A stretch of DNA of 64,000 nucleotides, taken from the NCBI GenBank assembly GCA_017935675.1, contig JAGBHE010000061.1, positions 62,001 to 126,000 of the forward strand. The letters run 5' to 3'. This document shows positions 17,258 through 26,941 of the stretch, in pieces (the first letter of the stretch is position 1; every line of letters starts with the position of its first letter). The stretch comes from Clostridia bacterium (lineage in GTDB: Bacteria > Bacillota > Clostridia > UBA1381). The notes under the pieces were generated by a model. That model did no database searches. It saw only the letters and a list, made by a program, of their open reading frames with translations, and was not told the DNA's origin. Position numbers and translations under genes: made by a program.

Positions 17258-19780
17258 TTATTTTCCAAATTCCTGTACCACGGTCAGCGGAATGCATTGC
17301 TCCAAGCTATCCCATGCAAAGACCCTCAGCCTGTACTGTTCGGTCACACCAGACAAACCGCCCAGCTTTAAATGATAAGTGCTTCCTGCTCCGCCTACCT
17401 CTATATTCTGCGTATTAAAATCCATTGCCACCAAAAGCCCCTCCGCATTATATAACCCTGTAATCACGGTTACATCCTTGGCAGCAGCAGAATCGTTTTT
17501 AACAACGGCATCAATATTGATGTCGGTCACTCCGTTCAACTCGGTTAACTGCGCGCCGTCGGCGTCTGTAAACTTTAACTCTGTGAAGTCAAAATCCTTA
17601 ACATACTCCCCTACGGCCTCTGTTCCGAATAAAACGATTTCGCCTAAGGTGAACATAACTGCGCCTTTACCTTTCGGAATCGAAACCTTGACAAATTTAG
17701 CCCGTGAAAGCGGAAATTCTGCTTTTGTCACTACCATTATGTTGTTATTTTCAGCAACATTGGATTCGTTGGTCGCCTTTGCCACTTCTGTCCAGTCAAC
17801 ACCGTTGATGCTTACCGAAACGGTAAATTCGTCTACTGCCTGTCGGGAACTGATGACGTATTTGCTCCATACATCCACCCGATTAATATAGTACAGCTTG
17901 TTAAACTTATAGATGATATCCGCTTTTGACGGACTGTTTTCCCATTTGGAATTGGTAACATCCTTGCCCTCTGTACCGGCAACATTTCCATTTTTCAATT
18001 TGTCATTCTTTGAATCAATCTTGATAATATCGGCGTCTGTTCCTTCGCCGTAGCTGTAGGTTACACCTGTCGTTATTATATCTACACTGCCGTACTGCTG
18101 ATTGTCAACATTAGATGCAAAGCTGTTATCCGACAAAATTCCGGTTTTTACATTCGCAACCAATCCGCTGATGGCGGAGGACAATGCCGTACACGCAGCG
18201 TTGACTTCGTCCTTGCTTGCCTCATCATTGTGCGCAACATTCTTAGCCTGTTCAAGCTGCGCAGTCAATACTGCAAAGCTGTCGGGAGTATATAAATATG
18301 CCTTGCAATCCTCACCTTTGGCAATCAATCGGTTCAGCTCTGTTTTATCAGCTGTGTTGTCAGCTCCGTAAATGACAATCTCACCCAAATTGAATTGTTT
18401 GCTTCCTGCTGCGGGATTCATAACTATCTTTACATACCGCGCCTTCTGCGGCTCAAACTGTCCGACTGTCTTTACCCCGACAGAGATCTTGCCCGTTTCG
18501 AGATATCCGGCAGTATTTCTGTGATTTGTAAAGGTTATCGGCTCAGAAAATGTCTCTCCGTCCGTACTGAATGCTGCGGAAAAATCTAACATTTTGCCAT
18601 ATCCCGGATAATAATTTGACCAAACATCTACTTGGCTGACATCATATACTTTTTTCAGATCAAAGACAACCGCACCGCTTTTATATGATTGCCATGTTCC
18701 GAAAACGAGATCGCTGCCGCTTGTCCCCGCTACTGTTCCGCCTGTCATTTTACTGTTTTGGGGATCGCTTGCAGAAAACGCTGCATCATAAGGCTCGTAG
18801 GTAATCCAGGAATATGTCGCACCCGTATCCAGCTTAGTTTTAGGATATAGATATATGTCCTGGTCAGTTGATGTAAATTTATTTTCACTCAGCACAAATT
18901 GTTCAAAGGAGGGCTCCAAGCCTGCTATCGCCTTTTCCAAATCCGAAACGGCGGTATTAACCTCCTCCTGAGATTCCTTCTTCGTCAGCGCAGCTTCTGC
19001 CTTGCTGACCGCATCGGAAAACGTCTGATAACTCACCGGCGTATAGTGCGTGCTGCTGTAGTCGTGTACTGTTGTGAGCAGCAGCTCCAGCTGCGACGTA
19101 TTAACCTCAGCTACCGAACTATCGGGGTCCTCCTGTCCGAAAATCAACACTTCGCCAAGAACGTTCTGCCAAGAAGCATCCTTGTTATTATTCATCCGCA
19201 CCTTTACATACCGTCCCTTGGCGTTCTGAGCGCTGAAATCGCCAGAGGTATTTACCATTTCCCCGCCGGGATATTCCGTAGAAGGAGTGGTATTTGTTAT
19301 TGTACTAAGCTCCGTATAGTTAATGCCATCCGCACTTACGGAAACCGTAAAATTAGCCATCTTTTTTATATAGCCGCCCGGTTTGCCGCACAATGACCAT
19401 ACATCCACTCGATTGATGATATAGCTGCTTTTCAAATCAAACACCGCTGTGGCAAAGGTCGCTTTTCTCCATTCTCCTATCATAGCGTCATCATTACTCT
19501 GACCTTTCAGGTTACCATTTTGCAGTTTTTCGCACTTACTGTCGTTATCCGGCAAATTGGCATCGTCACACTCCTTCGTCAGCCATGAATACGCAGCTCC
19601 TGTTTTCAGCTCCTTTAAACCGGGATAGGATGTTGTTTTATCATCATCAGACAATTTGTTGTCGCTAAGTAAATAGTTCTCACCCTCCGCAGAGATTTCC
19701 GGAGGAACGCAAACCAAACCGGAAACGGCAAGTGCCGCCGAGCAGGCAACCGCACAAAAATGTTTAAAAAATTTTTTCAT
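17258..19780 (-). CDS. Secreted triple-discoidin, FIVAR-like carbohydrate-binding protein
   Basis: An 840-residue exported protein without a catalytic domain. After the signal peptide (MKKFFKHFCAVACSAALAVS) come three F5/8 type C (discoidin)-like modules at about 35-195, 290-450 and 540-710, each opening with a 'LLSDNKLS'-type line and ending 'GRYVKVRM..GEVLIFG', 'ARYVKIVM..GEIVIYG' and 'AKFVKVSI..GEIVLFG'. They are separated by two FIVAR-like three-helix modules (LEKAIAGLEPS, ALSSAISGLVA endings). The last 120 residues form a beta module that ends LRVFAWDSLEQCIPL, a signature shared with the ends of the proteins at 32820-34757 and 42140-45133. It probably captures glycan at the surface. It heads the triad with SLH-A and SLH-B. 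The ribosome site is AAGGAG 11 bases before ATG 19780. Confidence 0.78.
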   Translation of the reverse strand: MKKFFKHFCAVACSAALAVSGLVCVPPEISAEGENYLLSDNKLSDDDKTTSYPGLKELKTGAAYSWLTKECDDANLPDNDSKCEKLQNGNLKGQSNDDAMIGEWRKATFATAVFDLKSSYIINRVDVWSLCGKPGGYIKKMANFTVSVSADGINYTELSTITNTTPSTEYPGGEMVNTSGDFSAQNAKGRYVKVRMNNNKDASWQNVLGEVLIFGQEDPDSSVAEVNTSQLELLLTTVHDYSSTHYTPVSYQTFSDAVSKAEAALTKKESQEEVNTAVSDLEKAIAGLEPSFEQFVLSENKFTSTDQDIYLYPKTKLDTGATYSWITYEPYDAAFSASDPQNSKMTGGTVAGTSGSDLVFGTWQSYKSGAVVFDLKKVYDVSQVDVWSNYYPGYGKMLDFSAAFSTDGETFSEPITFTNHRNTAGYLETGKISVGVKTVGQFEPQKARYVKIVMNPAAGSKQFNLGEIVIYGADNTADKTELNRLIAKGEDCKAYLYTPDSFAVLTAQLEQAKNVAHNDEASKDEVNAACTALSSAISGLVANVKTGILSDNSFASNVDNQQYGSVDIITTGVTYSYGEGTDADIIKIDSKNDKLKNGNVAGTEGKDVTNSKWENSPSKADIIYKFNKLYYINRVDVWSKYVISSRQAVDEFTVSVSINGVDWTEVAKATNESNVAENNNIMVVTKAEFPLSRAKFVKVSIPKGKGAVMFTLGEIVLFGTEAVGEYVKDFDFTELKFTDADGAQLTELNGVTDINIDAVVKNDSAAAKDVTVITGLYNAEGLLVAMDFNTQNIEVGGAGSTYHLKLGGLSGVTEQYRLRVFAWDSLEQCIPLTVVQEFGK

Positions 19781-19795
19781 TTTACATTACACTCC

Positions 19796-21331
19796 TTATT
19801 TCGTAGTCAATAAATCCTTATTTTTTTGATACCATTCATTAACGGCCTTTTCCACATCTTCACCGCCTAACCGTTTCCATTCCGCTCTCATTTTTTCCAA
19901 TCCCTGCTCCGGCGTCATTGCCGAACCGCCAACGATAACATCCATTCTCACCTTATCCTTAATCGGCGCAAATTCAGTATTGATTTTTGTAAATTCCGGA
20001 ACTGCGGGCTCGTACGGAATATCCCGTCTGAACTCATTCTTGAGCGCGGTTTCCAAGCTCTGTGCTCTCAGCGCTGCAATCTTCTGCGAAAACTCGTCCT
20101 TGGCTGCCATTTTGGGAATCCACTCCGGCTTGACGTTCCACTGTGTCAAAATTCCATAGTCAATAGCATAGTTCAGTTCCTTTTTATTCTTATCCGCATT
20201 AATTACCTGTGGTACATTGTCTGCCATTTGATAATGTTCACCCTCAATACCGAATTTCAGAGTAAACCAGCCCTTATCAATCATCCAATCCATAAACTCA
20301 ACCGCGGTTTGTGGGTTTTTAAGCGTATTGGTGAATACACAATACCTATTGGCAACCGTCTCCTGCCATAAACCGTTTTTACCATATTGTGTAGAAATAT
20401 TCTCCAAAGGAACAGGTCTTGCAGCCGGATCATTCTCCATCAAATCCCTTGCCAAATCCGTATTATAGTTATTGGTCAAAATACCGGTCTTTCCCGTAAC
20501 CCAAAGCTGCTTTTGATTGCTGGAATCCTTGTCGGTGATAAATTCTTGATCGATCAGCTTTTCATCATACAAGGTTTTAAACAGCGCCATAGAATCCGCA
20601 AAACGGTCTGTCAACGGTCCGTATACCAGCTTGCCGTCTTCCAAATACCACAATGATGACGCCTGATACATTGCTTGCGTAATTTCCTGCCACTGTATGA
20701 CAGACAACCCAAGCGTATCATTTACTCCATTTTCGTCCGGATCTCGGTCACGGAACGCTTTTGCCACTTCAATCAATTCTTTGTCCGTGGTCGGAGCGGA
20801 AAGTCCCAGCTTATCCAACCAATCCTGTCGAATCCACAATCCATGATTTGCGATAGAATCAATAGAACGCCTATCTGTAAAAGCGTACATCTTTCCATCG
20901 CCAAATACAACATATGGCAGCAGCTCCGGATGATTTTGCAGATATTCTTTATAAGCGGTACTGTATTGCTGAATATAATCATCAACCGGTAAAAGAACGC
21001 CCTGTTCATATAAAGAGTTGATAAAGCCCTGCTCGTACTCCGTAATGATATTCGGTGCATCGCCGGAAGCTACTAAAAGACTCAGCTTTTGCTTGGCGTC
21101 GTTTCTCGGAATGGGTACCCACTTTACTTTAATTCCGGTCTCTTCCTCAATCCATCTTGTCCAACGATTGTCCGAATATGTCCCCTCCGATGTTGAAATT
21201 GTTCCGCGGTCATATACGGAAACAGACAGCTCCTTTATCTCCTTCTTTTCTTCGTCTGTACCGCAGCCGACCAGCATAAAACCCGCAAGCGCGATACACG
21301 CGATTCCTCCTACTAAGATTTTCTTTTTCAT
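19796..21331 (-). CDS. Extracellular solute-binding lipoprotein of a CUT1 oligosaccharide ABC importer
   Basis: A 511-residue LplA-type binding protein. The lipobox is clear (ALAGFMLVGC), so it is tethered to the outer face of the membrane. The mature part has the usual family 1 marks: early 'VSGDAPNIIT'-like motif (LLVASGDAPNIITEYEQGF), VDDYIQQYS, the GLWIRQDWLDKLGL segment and the Ca-site-like RDPDENGVNDTLGL, where residues DPDENGVND resemble an EF-hand-like loop common in these proteins. It delivers an oligosaccharide to the two permeases encoded just upstream (21393-23262). GGAGG lies eight bases before ATG 21331. There is no ABC ATPase in the locus; such systems usually share one MsmX/MsmK-type ATPase encoded elsewhere. 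Substrate is inferred only from its neighbours. Confidence 0.88.
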   Translation of the reverse strand: MKKKILVGGIACIALAGFMLVGCGTDEEKKEIKELSVSVYDRGTISTSEGTYSDNRWTRWIEEETGIKVKWVPIPRNDAKQKLSLLVASGDAPNIITEYEQGFINSLYEQGVLLPVDDYIQQYSTAYKEYLQNHPELLPYVVFGDGKMYAFTDRRSIDSIANHGLWIRQDWLDKLGLSAPTTDKELIEVAKAFRDRDPDENGVNDTLGLSVIQWQEITQAMYQASSLWYLEDGKLVYGPLTDRFADSMALFKTLYDEKLIDQEFITDKDSSNQKQLWVTGKTGILTNNYNTDLARDLMENDPAARPVPLENISTQYGKNGLWQETVANRYCVFTNTLKNPQTAVEFMDWMIDKGWFTLKFGIEGEHYQMADNVPQVINADKNKKELNYAIDYGILTQWNVKPEWIPKMAAKDEFSQKIAALRAQSLETALKNEFRRDIPYEPAVPEFTKINTEFAPIKDKVRMDVIVGGSAMTPEQGLEKMRAEWKRLGGEDVEKAVNEWYQKNKDLLTTK

Positions 21332-21392
21332 TACCTTTTCCTCCTTCTTTTTATGGTAGAAAAATTATCCTGCATCTTTTATCCTCCTATTT

Positions 21393-22274
21393 TTATCCTT
21401 TTACTGAACCTATCATAACACCCTTCACAAAATATTTTTGTAAAAACGGATAGACACACATGATAGGAATGGTTGTAATAACAATTGCCGCCGATTTAAC
21501 CGCCTCCGGCACAAGCTGCTGATCGCTCGTTACTCCTTCTCCGCTCTGCAGCAGGGTATCATTAAAATTATTTATCATTTGCATGATTTTTACCGTCATA
21601 GTTATCTTTTCACTGTCTGTAATATAAATCATAACATTAAAATAGTTGTTCCACCAGCCAACGCAATAGAATAGGGAGACTGTCGCAATTACAGGCACAG
21701 ACAGCGGTAAAACTATTTGGAATAAAATGCAGATATCGTTTGCACCGTCAATCTGTACCGCCTCAATCAGACTTGGCGGAAGATTTTCAAAAAAGTTTTT
21801 CATAATAATCATATTGTACACGCTAACCAGAGCGGGCAGCCACAACGCCCAAAAAGAGTTCATAATGTTCAGATTTTTGACCAGAACAAAGCTTGGAATC
21901 AATCCGCCGTTAAATAGCATCGTAAATACTATAAGCGCGGTAATCAGCTTTCCGCCAACCAAATGCTTTCTGGATAACGGATATGCAATCATTACAGTTC
22001 CAAGAATGTTAAAGAGTGTTCCGACCAATGTAACTATCACCGTGTTTTTCAACGCATAAAACAGCTGCCCGTCTTCAATCAGATTTTTATACGCTCTCAC
22101 CGTTACATCAACAGGCCAAAGAAAAACCTTTCCGGTCATAATTGCCTGACTGCTGCTCAGGGAAACCGCAATCACATTGATGAATGGAAAAAGCGCGATA
22201 CCGGCCGCCAAAGCAAGAAATATGTAATTGATCGCGTGGAATATTTTTTCTCCTGTCGTTATTCTATGCCGCAT
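21393..22274 (-). CDS. ABC sugar importer permease, MalG/LplC-type
   Basis: A 293-residue membrane protein with six predicted helices, starting with IFLALAAGIALFPFINVIAVSLS and carrying the EAA loop 'SLIEAVQIDGANDICILFQI' that docks the ATPase. It ends in the typical FVKGVMIGSVKG of the LplC/YtcP group. With LplB-type permease (22291-23262) and the binding lipoprotein (19796-21331) it forms one CUT1 importer. AAAGGAGG precedes ATG 22274 by about ten bases. The locus 2 permease at 37679-38572 ends in nearly the same residues (FVNGVMIGAVKG), so the two importers are close relatives. Confidence 0.9.
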   Translation of the reverse strand: MRHRITTGEKIFHAINYIFLALAAGIALFPFINVIAVSLSSSQAIMTGKVFLWPVDVTVRAYKNLIEDGQLFYALKNTVIVTLVGTLFNILGTVMIAYPLSRKHLVGGKLITALIVFTMLFNGGLIPSFVLVKNLNIMNSFWALWLPALVSVYNMIIMKNFFENLPPSLIEAVQIDGANDICILFQIVLPLSVPVIATVSLFYCVGWWNNYFNVMIYITDSEKITMTVKIMQMINNFNDTLLQSGEGVTSDQQLVPEAVKSAAIVITTIPIMCVYPFLQKYFVKGVMIGSVKG

Positions 22275-22290
22275 AACTCATTCGCCTCCT

Positions 22291-23262
22291 TTACCATAAT
22301 CCGTTTTCGCCCAACCTGCGGACAATATAATTTGTGCTCGTTATCAAAATCAAGCCTATCAGTCCTTTGAATAATCCCAATGCAGCAGTATAGCTGTACT
22401 GCATTCCTTCCAAGCCGACGCGGTACTCATAAGTACTGATTACATCAGACACATTCAACACTGCATCATTTTGCAGCATATAAATCTGCTCAAATCCAAC
22501 GTCCAGCATCTGACCCATACGCAGAATCAACATAATTGCTATTGTCCCGCGAATACTTGGCAAAGTGATTTTTGTAATTTGCTGCCACTTATTTGCCCCG
22601 TCAATGACCGCCGCATCATACTGCTCTGCGTCGATAGAAGTAATTGCCGCCAAATAGACGATAGTCCCCCACCCGGCGGTCTGCCATATGGTAGAACATA
22701 CAAATACTACGATCCACCAAAAGCTGCTGCGCATAAAGTAAATAGGCTCTGCTCCGCACGCTTTCAAAATCTGATTGATTACACCGGAGCTCGGCGATAA
22801 AATGTTGATAATAATACCGCCCAGCACAACCCACGAAATAAAATGGGGAATATACAAAATACTTTGGATGGATTTTTTAAACCATCTATTCCTCACTTCA
22901 TTTAAAAGAATTGCCAAAATAATCGGTACAGGGAAGGAAAAGATGACATTGTACACATTAAGAAGCAATGTGTTGGCAAATATTCTGTAAAAATCCTCAC
23001 TGGAAAACAACCGAATAAAATGTTTCAGGCCAACGAATTCACTTCCCATAATTCCGTCTACAAACCGAAAATCCTTAAATGCAATGATTGTGCCGTACAT
23101 CGGTATATACTTAAATATGAAAAAGAACACTAAAACCGGAAACATCATCAGATAGAGGTATCTGTCTTTATACATACGTCCCAGAGTTTTTCTTGCTCTT
23201 TTCTCTTTTGCCTTTGGCAACACCTTGCGGCTTTCTTCTACTGTTGTCTGTTTTAAAAACAA
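22291..23262 (-). CDS. ABC sugar importer permease, LplB-type (probable TTG start)
   Basis: A membrane protein of about 323 residues, LplB-type, with the marks LMMFPVLVFFFIFKYIPMYG (first helix), IIAFKDFRF, and the EAA loop YDAAVIDGANKWQQITKITL. It ends STNYIVRRLGENGLW, typical of the family. Start: the longest frame begins with GTG at 23271, but AGGAGG (23271-23276) lies against or over that codon. A TTG at 23262 is eight bases downstream of AGGAGG and is much better placed, so I give 23262. First gene of the transporter-to-GH105 operon, behind the promoter at 23292-23320. Confidence 0.88.
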   Translation of the reverse strand: MFLKQTTVEESRKVLPKAKEKRARKTLGRMYKDRYLYLMMFPVLVFFFIFKYIPMYGTIIAFKDFRFVDGIMGSEFVGLKHFIRLFSSEDFYRIFANTLLLNVYNVIFSFPVPIILAILLNEVRNRWFKKSIQSILYIPHFISWVVLGGIIINILSPSSGVINQILKACGAEPIYFMRSSFWWIVVFVCSTIWQTAGWGTIVYLAAITSIDAEQYDAAVIDGANKWQQITKITLPSIRGTIAIMLILRMGQMLDVGFEQIYMLQNDAVLNVSDVISTYEYRVGLEGMQYSYTAALGLFKGLIGLILITSTNYIVRRLGENGLW

Positions 23263-23281
23263 AGCTTTCACCTCCTCGTTG

Positions 23282-23298
23282 TTATAATCAGATTATAA
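23282..23298. promoter_or_regulatory. Perfect 8+1+8 palindrome over the -10 of the locus 1 operon
   Basis: TTATAATCAGATTATAA is a perfect inverted repeat with a one-base centre. It covers the -10 hexamer (23292-23297) and the likely transcription start. A dimeric repressor or activator could bind here. The AraC regulator next door is the obvious candidate but AraC sites are usually direct repeats upstream of -35, so the binder is unknown. Confidence 0.5.
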
Positions 23299-23320
23299 CA
23301 CGAGACATAAACTTTGACAA
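23292..23320 (-). promoter_or_regulatory. Sigma-A promoter of the locus 1 transporter operon
   Basis: Minus-strand -35 TTGTCA (23315-23320), 17-base spacer, -10 TATAAT (23292-23297), about 30 bases before the TTG start at 23262. The hexamers are near consensus, so control may rely on the overlapping palindrome at 23282-23298. Confidence 0.75.
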
Positions 23321-23467
23321 TATGACAAATTTAAGATTGTTATTCAGTTTTATTATAATTCTTAAAAATATGATTAAGACAGTACTTTTCGCAGAAATGT
23401 TCCATTTCGATTATTCTTATCCATCTTTAAGATGCAACCACATTTTTTACTTTAAAAATCGAAAAGA

Positions 23468-23490
23468 GGGTGTTACGATAAGCAACACCC
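23468..23490 (-). terminator. Terminator after the locus 1 AraC regulator
   Basis: GGGTGTT (23468-23474) pairs with AACACCC (23484-23490) across a nine-base loop; on the minus strand the stem is followed by TCTTTTCGATTTTT. It separates the regulator gene from the transporter operon. The rest of 23263-23579 holds the operon promoter and palindrome; the remaining part has no gene I can see. Confidence 0.6.
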
Positions 23491-23579
23491 CCTGCTGGGA
23501 CTGAACGAGTTTAGATACAGAACAGACGAAGCGAAGCATAATGCGGCCTTGTCCGCAGTTTGCGGTATAAATGACATAA

Positions 23580-25910
23580 TTACTGTATAGGAGTCGTCTT
23601 CTCCCATGCCTGATCATAATTTACAGCTTCTCGACGGTATTCTCCGGGTGTCTTGCCCGTGTATTTTTTAAATATTTTAATAAAACTCGGCAGACTGGTA
23701 TATCCGACTTGCTCCGCAATTTCATTAATCTTCATATTGGTATTAATCAAAGATTTTTTAGCAGCTTCTAATCTTGTGCGAATCAGATAATCAATAAAAT
23801 TCATCTCAGTTGTTTCCTTAAATATTTTACTCAGGTACGGTGCACTGATATGAAACGTATCAGCCAGCAAATTAAGGGACATCTCCGGCTCCTTATAATT
23901 TTTCCGGATATATTGCATCACAGAGGAAATCAACTCTGCAGATGCGTCGCCGGACGGCTTGTTCTGCCTGAACTGAACCACCAAATTTGTGAAATCCCTC
24001 AGTACAGTACAGATAAAGTTTTTCATTCCATCTAAGTCCTTACAGCGATTTAACACTTCATAAATGCTGACATCCTCCACTACCATATTTGTTTCGATTC
24101 CCATATCCTTCAATTCGCGAATGCTTAGAATCATCAGATGAATACATACCTGATAAATCAACTCCGGCGAAAGTTTAGATCCCACGATTTTATCAAACAT
24201 CCGCCCCGCTTCTTTTGTGCAGCCCTCTGTGTCACCCTTTTTCACGAATTCTACAATACGGGGGGCAAAATTCATGATATCATAGAGTTCCGTATCGTCC
24301 GGACTTGCAATGTCCTCCATACTGATAATTGAGTTTTTACCCATTAGAACGCTGTACTTCATTGCCTCCAGTGCTTCATAATAGGAATCACTGATATCGG
24401 GAAAGGCACTTTTAATGTTTCCGATACCGATGGTGACATTGGCATTCTGTTTGATGTTGATAAGATTTTTAATCATATCGGCAATAGCAATAGCGACCAG
24501 CATATTTTTGTCTTCCTCATATTCTTCAAAGCTCAATATGACGCCGATACGTTCTTCATACAGAGAAACTGCAACGCCTTTATTATCCTGATTGACGATT
24601 TCTTCAACCGCGTCGCACAATGACAAAATATCCTCTGCTGCAGCATGCTTTGTCATTTCCGCAACCATAACACAAAACGAGTTTTGGTACAATGTAATAT
24701 CCAAATATTCCAGCTTTGACTCAACTTCTGTATAATTTGTAATATTGTGCATCAATACGTCCATGATTACGCGAGATTTCATAATGGGAATATAATTCTT
24801 CATTTCATCTTTAACTTTTTCATAATCTAAAATAAAATCTCCGAACATTCCCTCTAATTCCTGTATGGATGCCGCTTCTCCATGTGCCTTATCCTTTATT
24901 GTATGAACAGTCGACATTTTATTTGCAACAGAAGTCACAAATTTATCCATGGGCATAAGCACCATTTTCAACACAATAATCACCAATGCGACAACACCAA
25001 TTAAAAGCAGCAGTAAACCCCACAGTATGATAATCCTTGCTGCCCCATACAGTTTTCCCATCTCCGCATCCGGTATCACGCTAATATACTTCCACTTAGT
25101 CTGTTTTGATGTGGCATAAAACACAAAATTACCGCCCAAGTTTTGATACCCTGTTTCATCACTGTTCAGAACACACTTCATATAATCCTTGTTAGCATAA
25201 TCTGCGTTAATTTCGTTCTTATCCGTATGTGAAACGATAATTCCATCCTCATTTGCAATAAAAATATTAAAGGCACGCTCCTCATGATTTTGAGAAATAA
25301 CCTCATTTAGCAACTTCTCGTCAATGTTGACCACTACCGCGCCCTGAACCTTATCACGGTATGCGGTAATGGGATAAGGCCGAATAATACTGATAATATT
25401 TTTGTCATTGCCAGTACTCTCCACTTTTACTTTTCTTGTATACATCACCTGATATATCGTAGGATTTTTTAAAAATTCATCAATCCAAACCGTATCGTAA
25501 AATTTTTCTCTGGGCTTGTAACTGCTTTCTGTCAAAATTTTCTGCGTCTTGATGGAATAAGCATAAATGGACTCAATATTATCATTGACATATTTAATGT
25601 TACGCATCCTGTCCTGCAAATCATCCAAAGTATTGATCCGTTCAAGTGTCCCGTTATACTCTCCGTTCATCAGATCATTGATTTCTTCGCACTGCATAAA
25701 ATTGATGATTTCGTTATCGATTACCTTCAGTACCTGATCTATATTGTCATTAACCTGATTTAATAAGGTGAGATTAATATCTGTATACTCATCCTTGAGC
25801 TTATTACGTGGCATAATGTATCCTATTACAATAGTCAGTGTTATCATCGCCAGAAATAAAAGAAACAGATAAAAATAAATGTTCTTTTTCAGCATTTTCG
25901 TAAACCGCAT
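23580..25910 (-). CDS. Membrane-bound AraC-family transcriptional regulator (locus 1)
   Basis: A 776-residue protein with an extracellular sensor between two membrane helices (about 11-33, IYFYLFLLFLAMITLTIVIG, and about 290-315) and a C-terminal AraC DNA-binding domain of two helix-turn-helices (about 660-765: SLNLLADTFHISAPYLSKIF and INEIAEQVGYTSLPSFIKIF, ending YTGKTPGEYRRE). The sensor region (40-285) looks like a Cache-type domain (VVNIDEKLLNEVISQNHEE, IFIANEDGIIVSHTD). The middle 330-650 is a cytoplasmic linker typical of the group. There is no histidine kinase or receiver. This one-piece type is frequent beside CUT1 importers in Clostridia and Paenibacilli. It is read from its own promoter (26065-26093) and lies directly upstream of the operon it probably activates. 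GGGGGAG lies six bases before ATG 25910. Confidence 0.87.
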   Translation of the reverse strand: MRFTKMLKKNIYFYLFLLFLAMITLTIVIGYIMPRNKLKDEYTDINLTLLNQVNDNIDQVLKVIDNEIINFMQCEEINDLMNGEYNGTLERINTLDDLQDRMRNIKYVNDNIESIYAYSIKTQKILTESSYKPREKFYDTVWIDEFLKNPTIYQVMYTRKVKVESTGNDKNIISIIRPYPITAYRDKVQGAVVVNIDEKLLNEVISQNHEERAFNIFIANEDGIIVSHTDKNEINADYANKDYMKCVLNSDETGYQNLGGNFVFYATSKQTKWKYISVIPDAEMGKLYGAARIIILWGLLLLLIGVVALVIIVLKMVLMPMDKFVTSVANKMSTVHTIKDKAHGEAASIQELEGMFGDFILDYEKVKDEMKNYIPIMKSRVIMDVLMHNITNYTEVESKLEYLDITLYQNSFCVMVAEMTKHAAAEDILSLCDAVEEIVNQDNKGVAVSLYEERIGVILSFEEYEEDKNMLVAIAIADMIKNLINIKQNANVTIGIGNIKSAFPDISDSYYEALEAMKYSVLMGKNSIISMEDIASPDDTELYDIMNFAPRIVEFVKKGDTEGCTKEAGRMFDKIVGSKLSPELIYQVCIHLMILSIRELKDMGIETNMVVEDVSIYEVLNRCKDLDGMKNFICTVLRDFTNLVVQFRQNKPSGDASAELISSVMQYIRKNYKEPEMSLNLLADTFHISAPYLSKIFKETTEMNFIDYLIRTRLEAAKKSLINTNMKINEIAEQVGYTSLPSFIKIFKKYTGKTPGEYRREAVNYDQAWEKTTPIQ

Positions 25911-26064
25911 AAATCTCTCCCCCTATATTTCTCCTTAACTCGCATCTTTATATTTCATAACTTTTTAATCCGGATCTTTCCAAGCATCAATAACAAGTAA
26001 CCGCACAAAAGTTTCTCTGTTTTTCCATATACCCCCTATACCTGTGTATATTTATCTTGTTCCT

Positions 26065-26093
26065 ATTTTATCATATTTATTTTAGAATGTCAA
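26065..26093 (-). promoter_or_regulatory. Promoter of the locus 1 regulator gene
   Basis: Minus-strand -35 TTGACA (26088-26093), 17-base spacer, -10 TAAAAT (26065-26070). This predicts a leader of about 145 bases before ATG 25910. I see no obvious riboswitch in that leader. Confidence 0.7.
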
Positions 26094-26149
26094 CTCTCTT
26101 ATGTTATGGTACTACGGCTTTTGAAACAGTTAACATCCTGTGAATTTTG

Positions 26150-26178
26150 TTGACAAAATGCTATTAATATGTTATACT
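26150..26178 (+). promoter_or_regulatory. Promoter of the RAYT transposase gene
   Basis: -35 TTGACA (26150-26155), 17-base spacer, -10 TATACT (26173-26178); the ribosome site GAGGTG lies just before ATG 26198. It is divergent from the regulator promoter 60 bases away. Confidence 0.75.
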
Positions 26179-26197
26179 GTTACTGAGGTGATAAAAA

Positions 26198-26941
26198 ATG
26201 CCAAGACAAGCGAGAAAAAAAAGCGAGAGTGGAATATACCATATAATGCTTCGGGGAATAAACAAACAGAAAATATTCAGGGACAAACAGGACTATTGGA
26301 GGTTTCTTGAAACCTTAGGCAAGTACAAGGCTGAAAGCGGATATACGATTTATGCCTACTGTCTTATGAAAAATCATGCGCATATACTTCTTAAAACGGG
26401 TAAAGAGGATCTGAGCATGATATTAAAGCGCATATCGGGAAGCTATGTGTATTGGTATAATTTGAAATATGGCAGAGTCGGACATTTATTTCAGGACAGA
26501 TTCAGGAGTGAACCCGTAGATGATGATACATATTTTCTGACAGTATTAAGATATATTCATCAAAATCCGGTGAAAGCAGGCTTTGCTGAAGCTCCGGAGG
26601 GCTATGCATACAGCAGCTACTGGGATTATATTAACAAAAATGATGATTTAGTTGATATAAGCTTTGCAGCTTCAATACTTGGTGATATGGATTTTGCGGA
26701 ATTTCATAATGAAGCAAATAATGATGAATGTCTTGATTGTGAGAAAAAATCCAGAATTACAGATAAAGAAGGAATGTCTGTGCTTAAGCGGATACTGAAA
26801 ACCCGCAATGTGAATGATATAGTTAATTTTGAGGAAAATGAAAAACAGGAATTAATAAGAAAGATGAAATCGGCAGGTATGTCAATAAGGCAAATAAGCC
26901 GATTAACCGGCCTGGGTGTCGGGATTGTCAGAAAATATTGA
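26198..26941 (+). CDS. REP-associated tyrosine transposase (RAYT, Y1 HUH family)
   Basis: A 247-residue IS200-like (Y1) transposase. Marks seen: MPRQARKKSESGIYHIMLRG at the N-terminus, the HUH motif in YCLMKNHAHILLK, GHLFQDRFRSEPVD, and the tyrosine helix TYFLTVLRYIHQNPVKAGFA. It nicks single-stranded DNA and joins to it through the tyrosine. The C-terminal 65 residues end in an HTH-like segment (SIRQISRLTGLGVGIVRKY), an extension not found in minimal IS200 TnpA. No second gene and no classic IS ends surround it; instead a REP-like hairpin begins on the last base of its stop codon. This is the arrangement of domesticated RAYT/REP systems, in which the enzyme moves or maintains short hairpins elsewhere in the genome. 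At least seven REP-like sites are in this window. Confidence 0.9.
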   Translation: MPRQARKKSESGIYHIMLRGINKQKIFRDKQDYWRFLETLGKYKAESGYTIYAYCLMKNHAHILLKTGKEDLSMILKRISGSYVYWYNLKYGRVGHLFQDRFRSEPVDDDTYFLTVLRYIHQNPVKAGFAEAPEGYAYSSYWDYINKNDDLVDISFAASILGDMDFAEFHNEANNDECLDCEKKSRITDKEGMSVLKRILKTRNVNDIVNFEENEKQELIRKMKSAGMSIRQISRLTGLGVGIVRKY

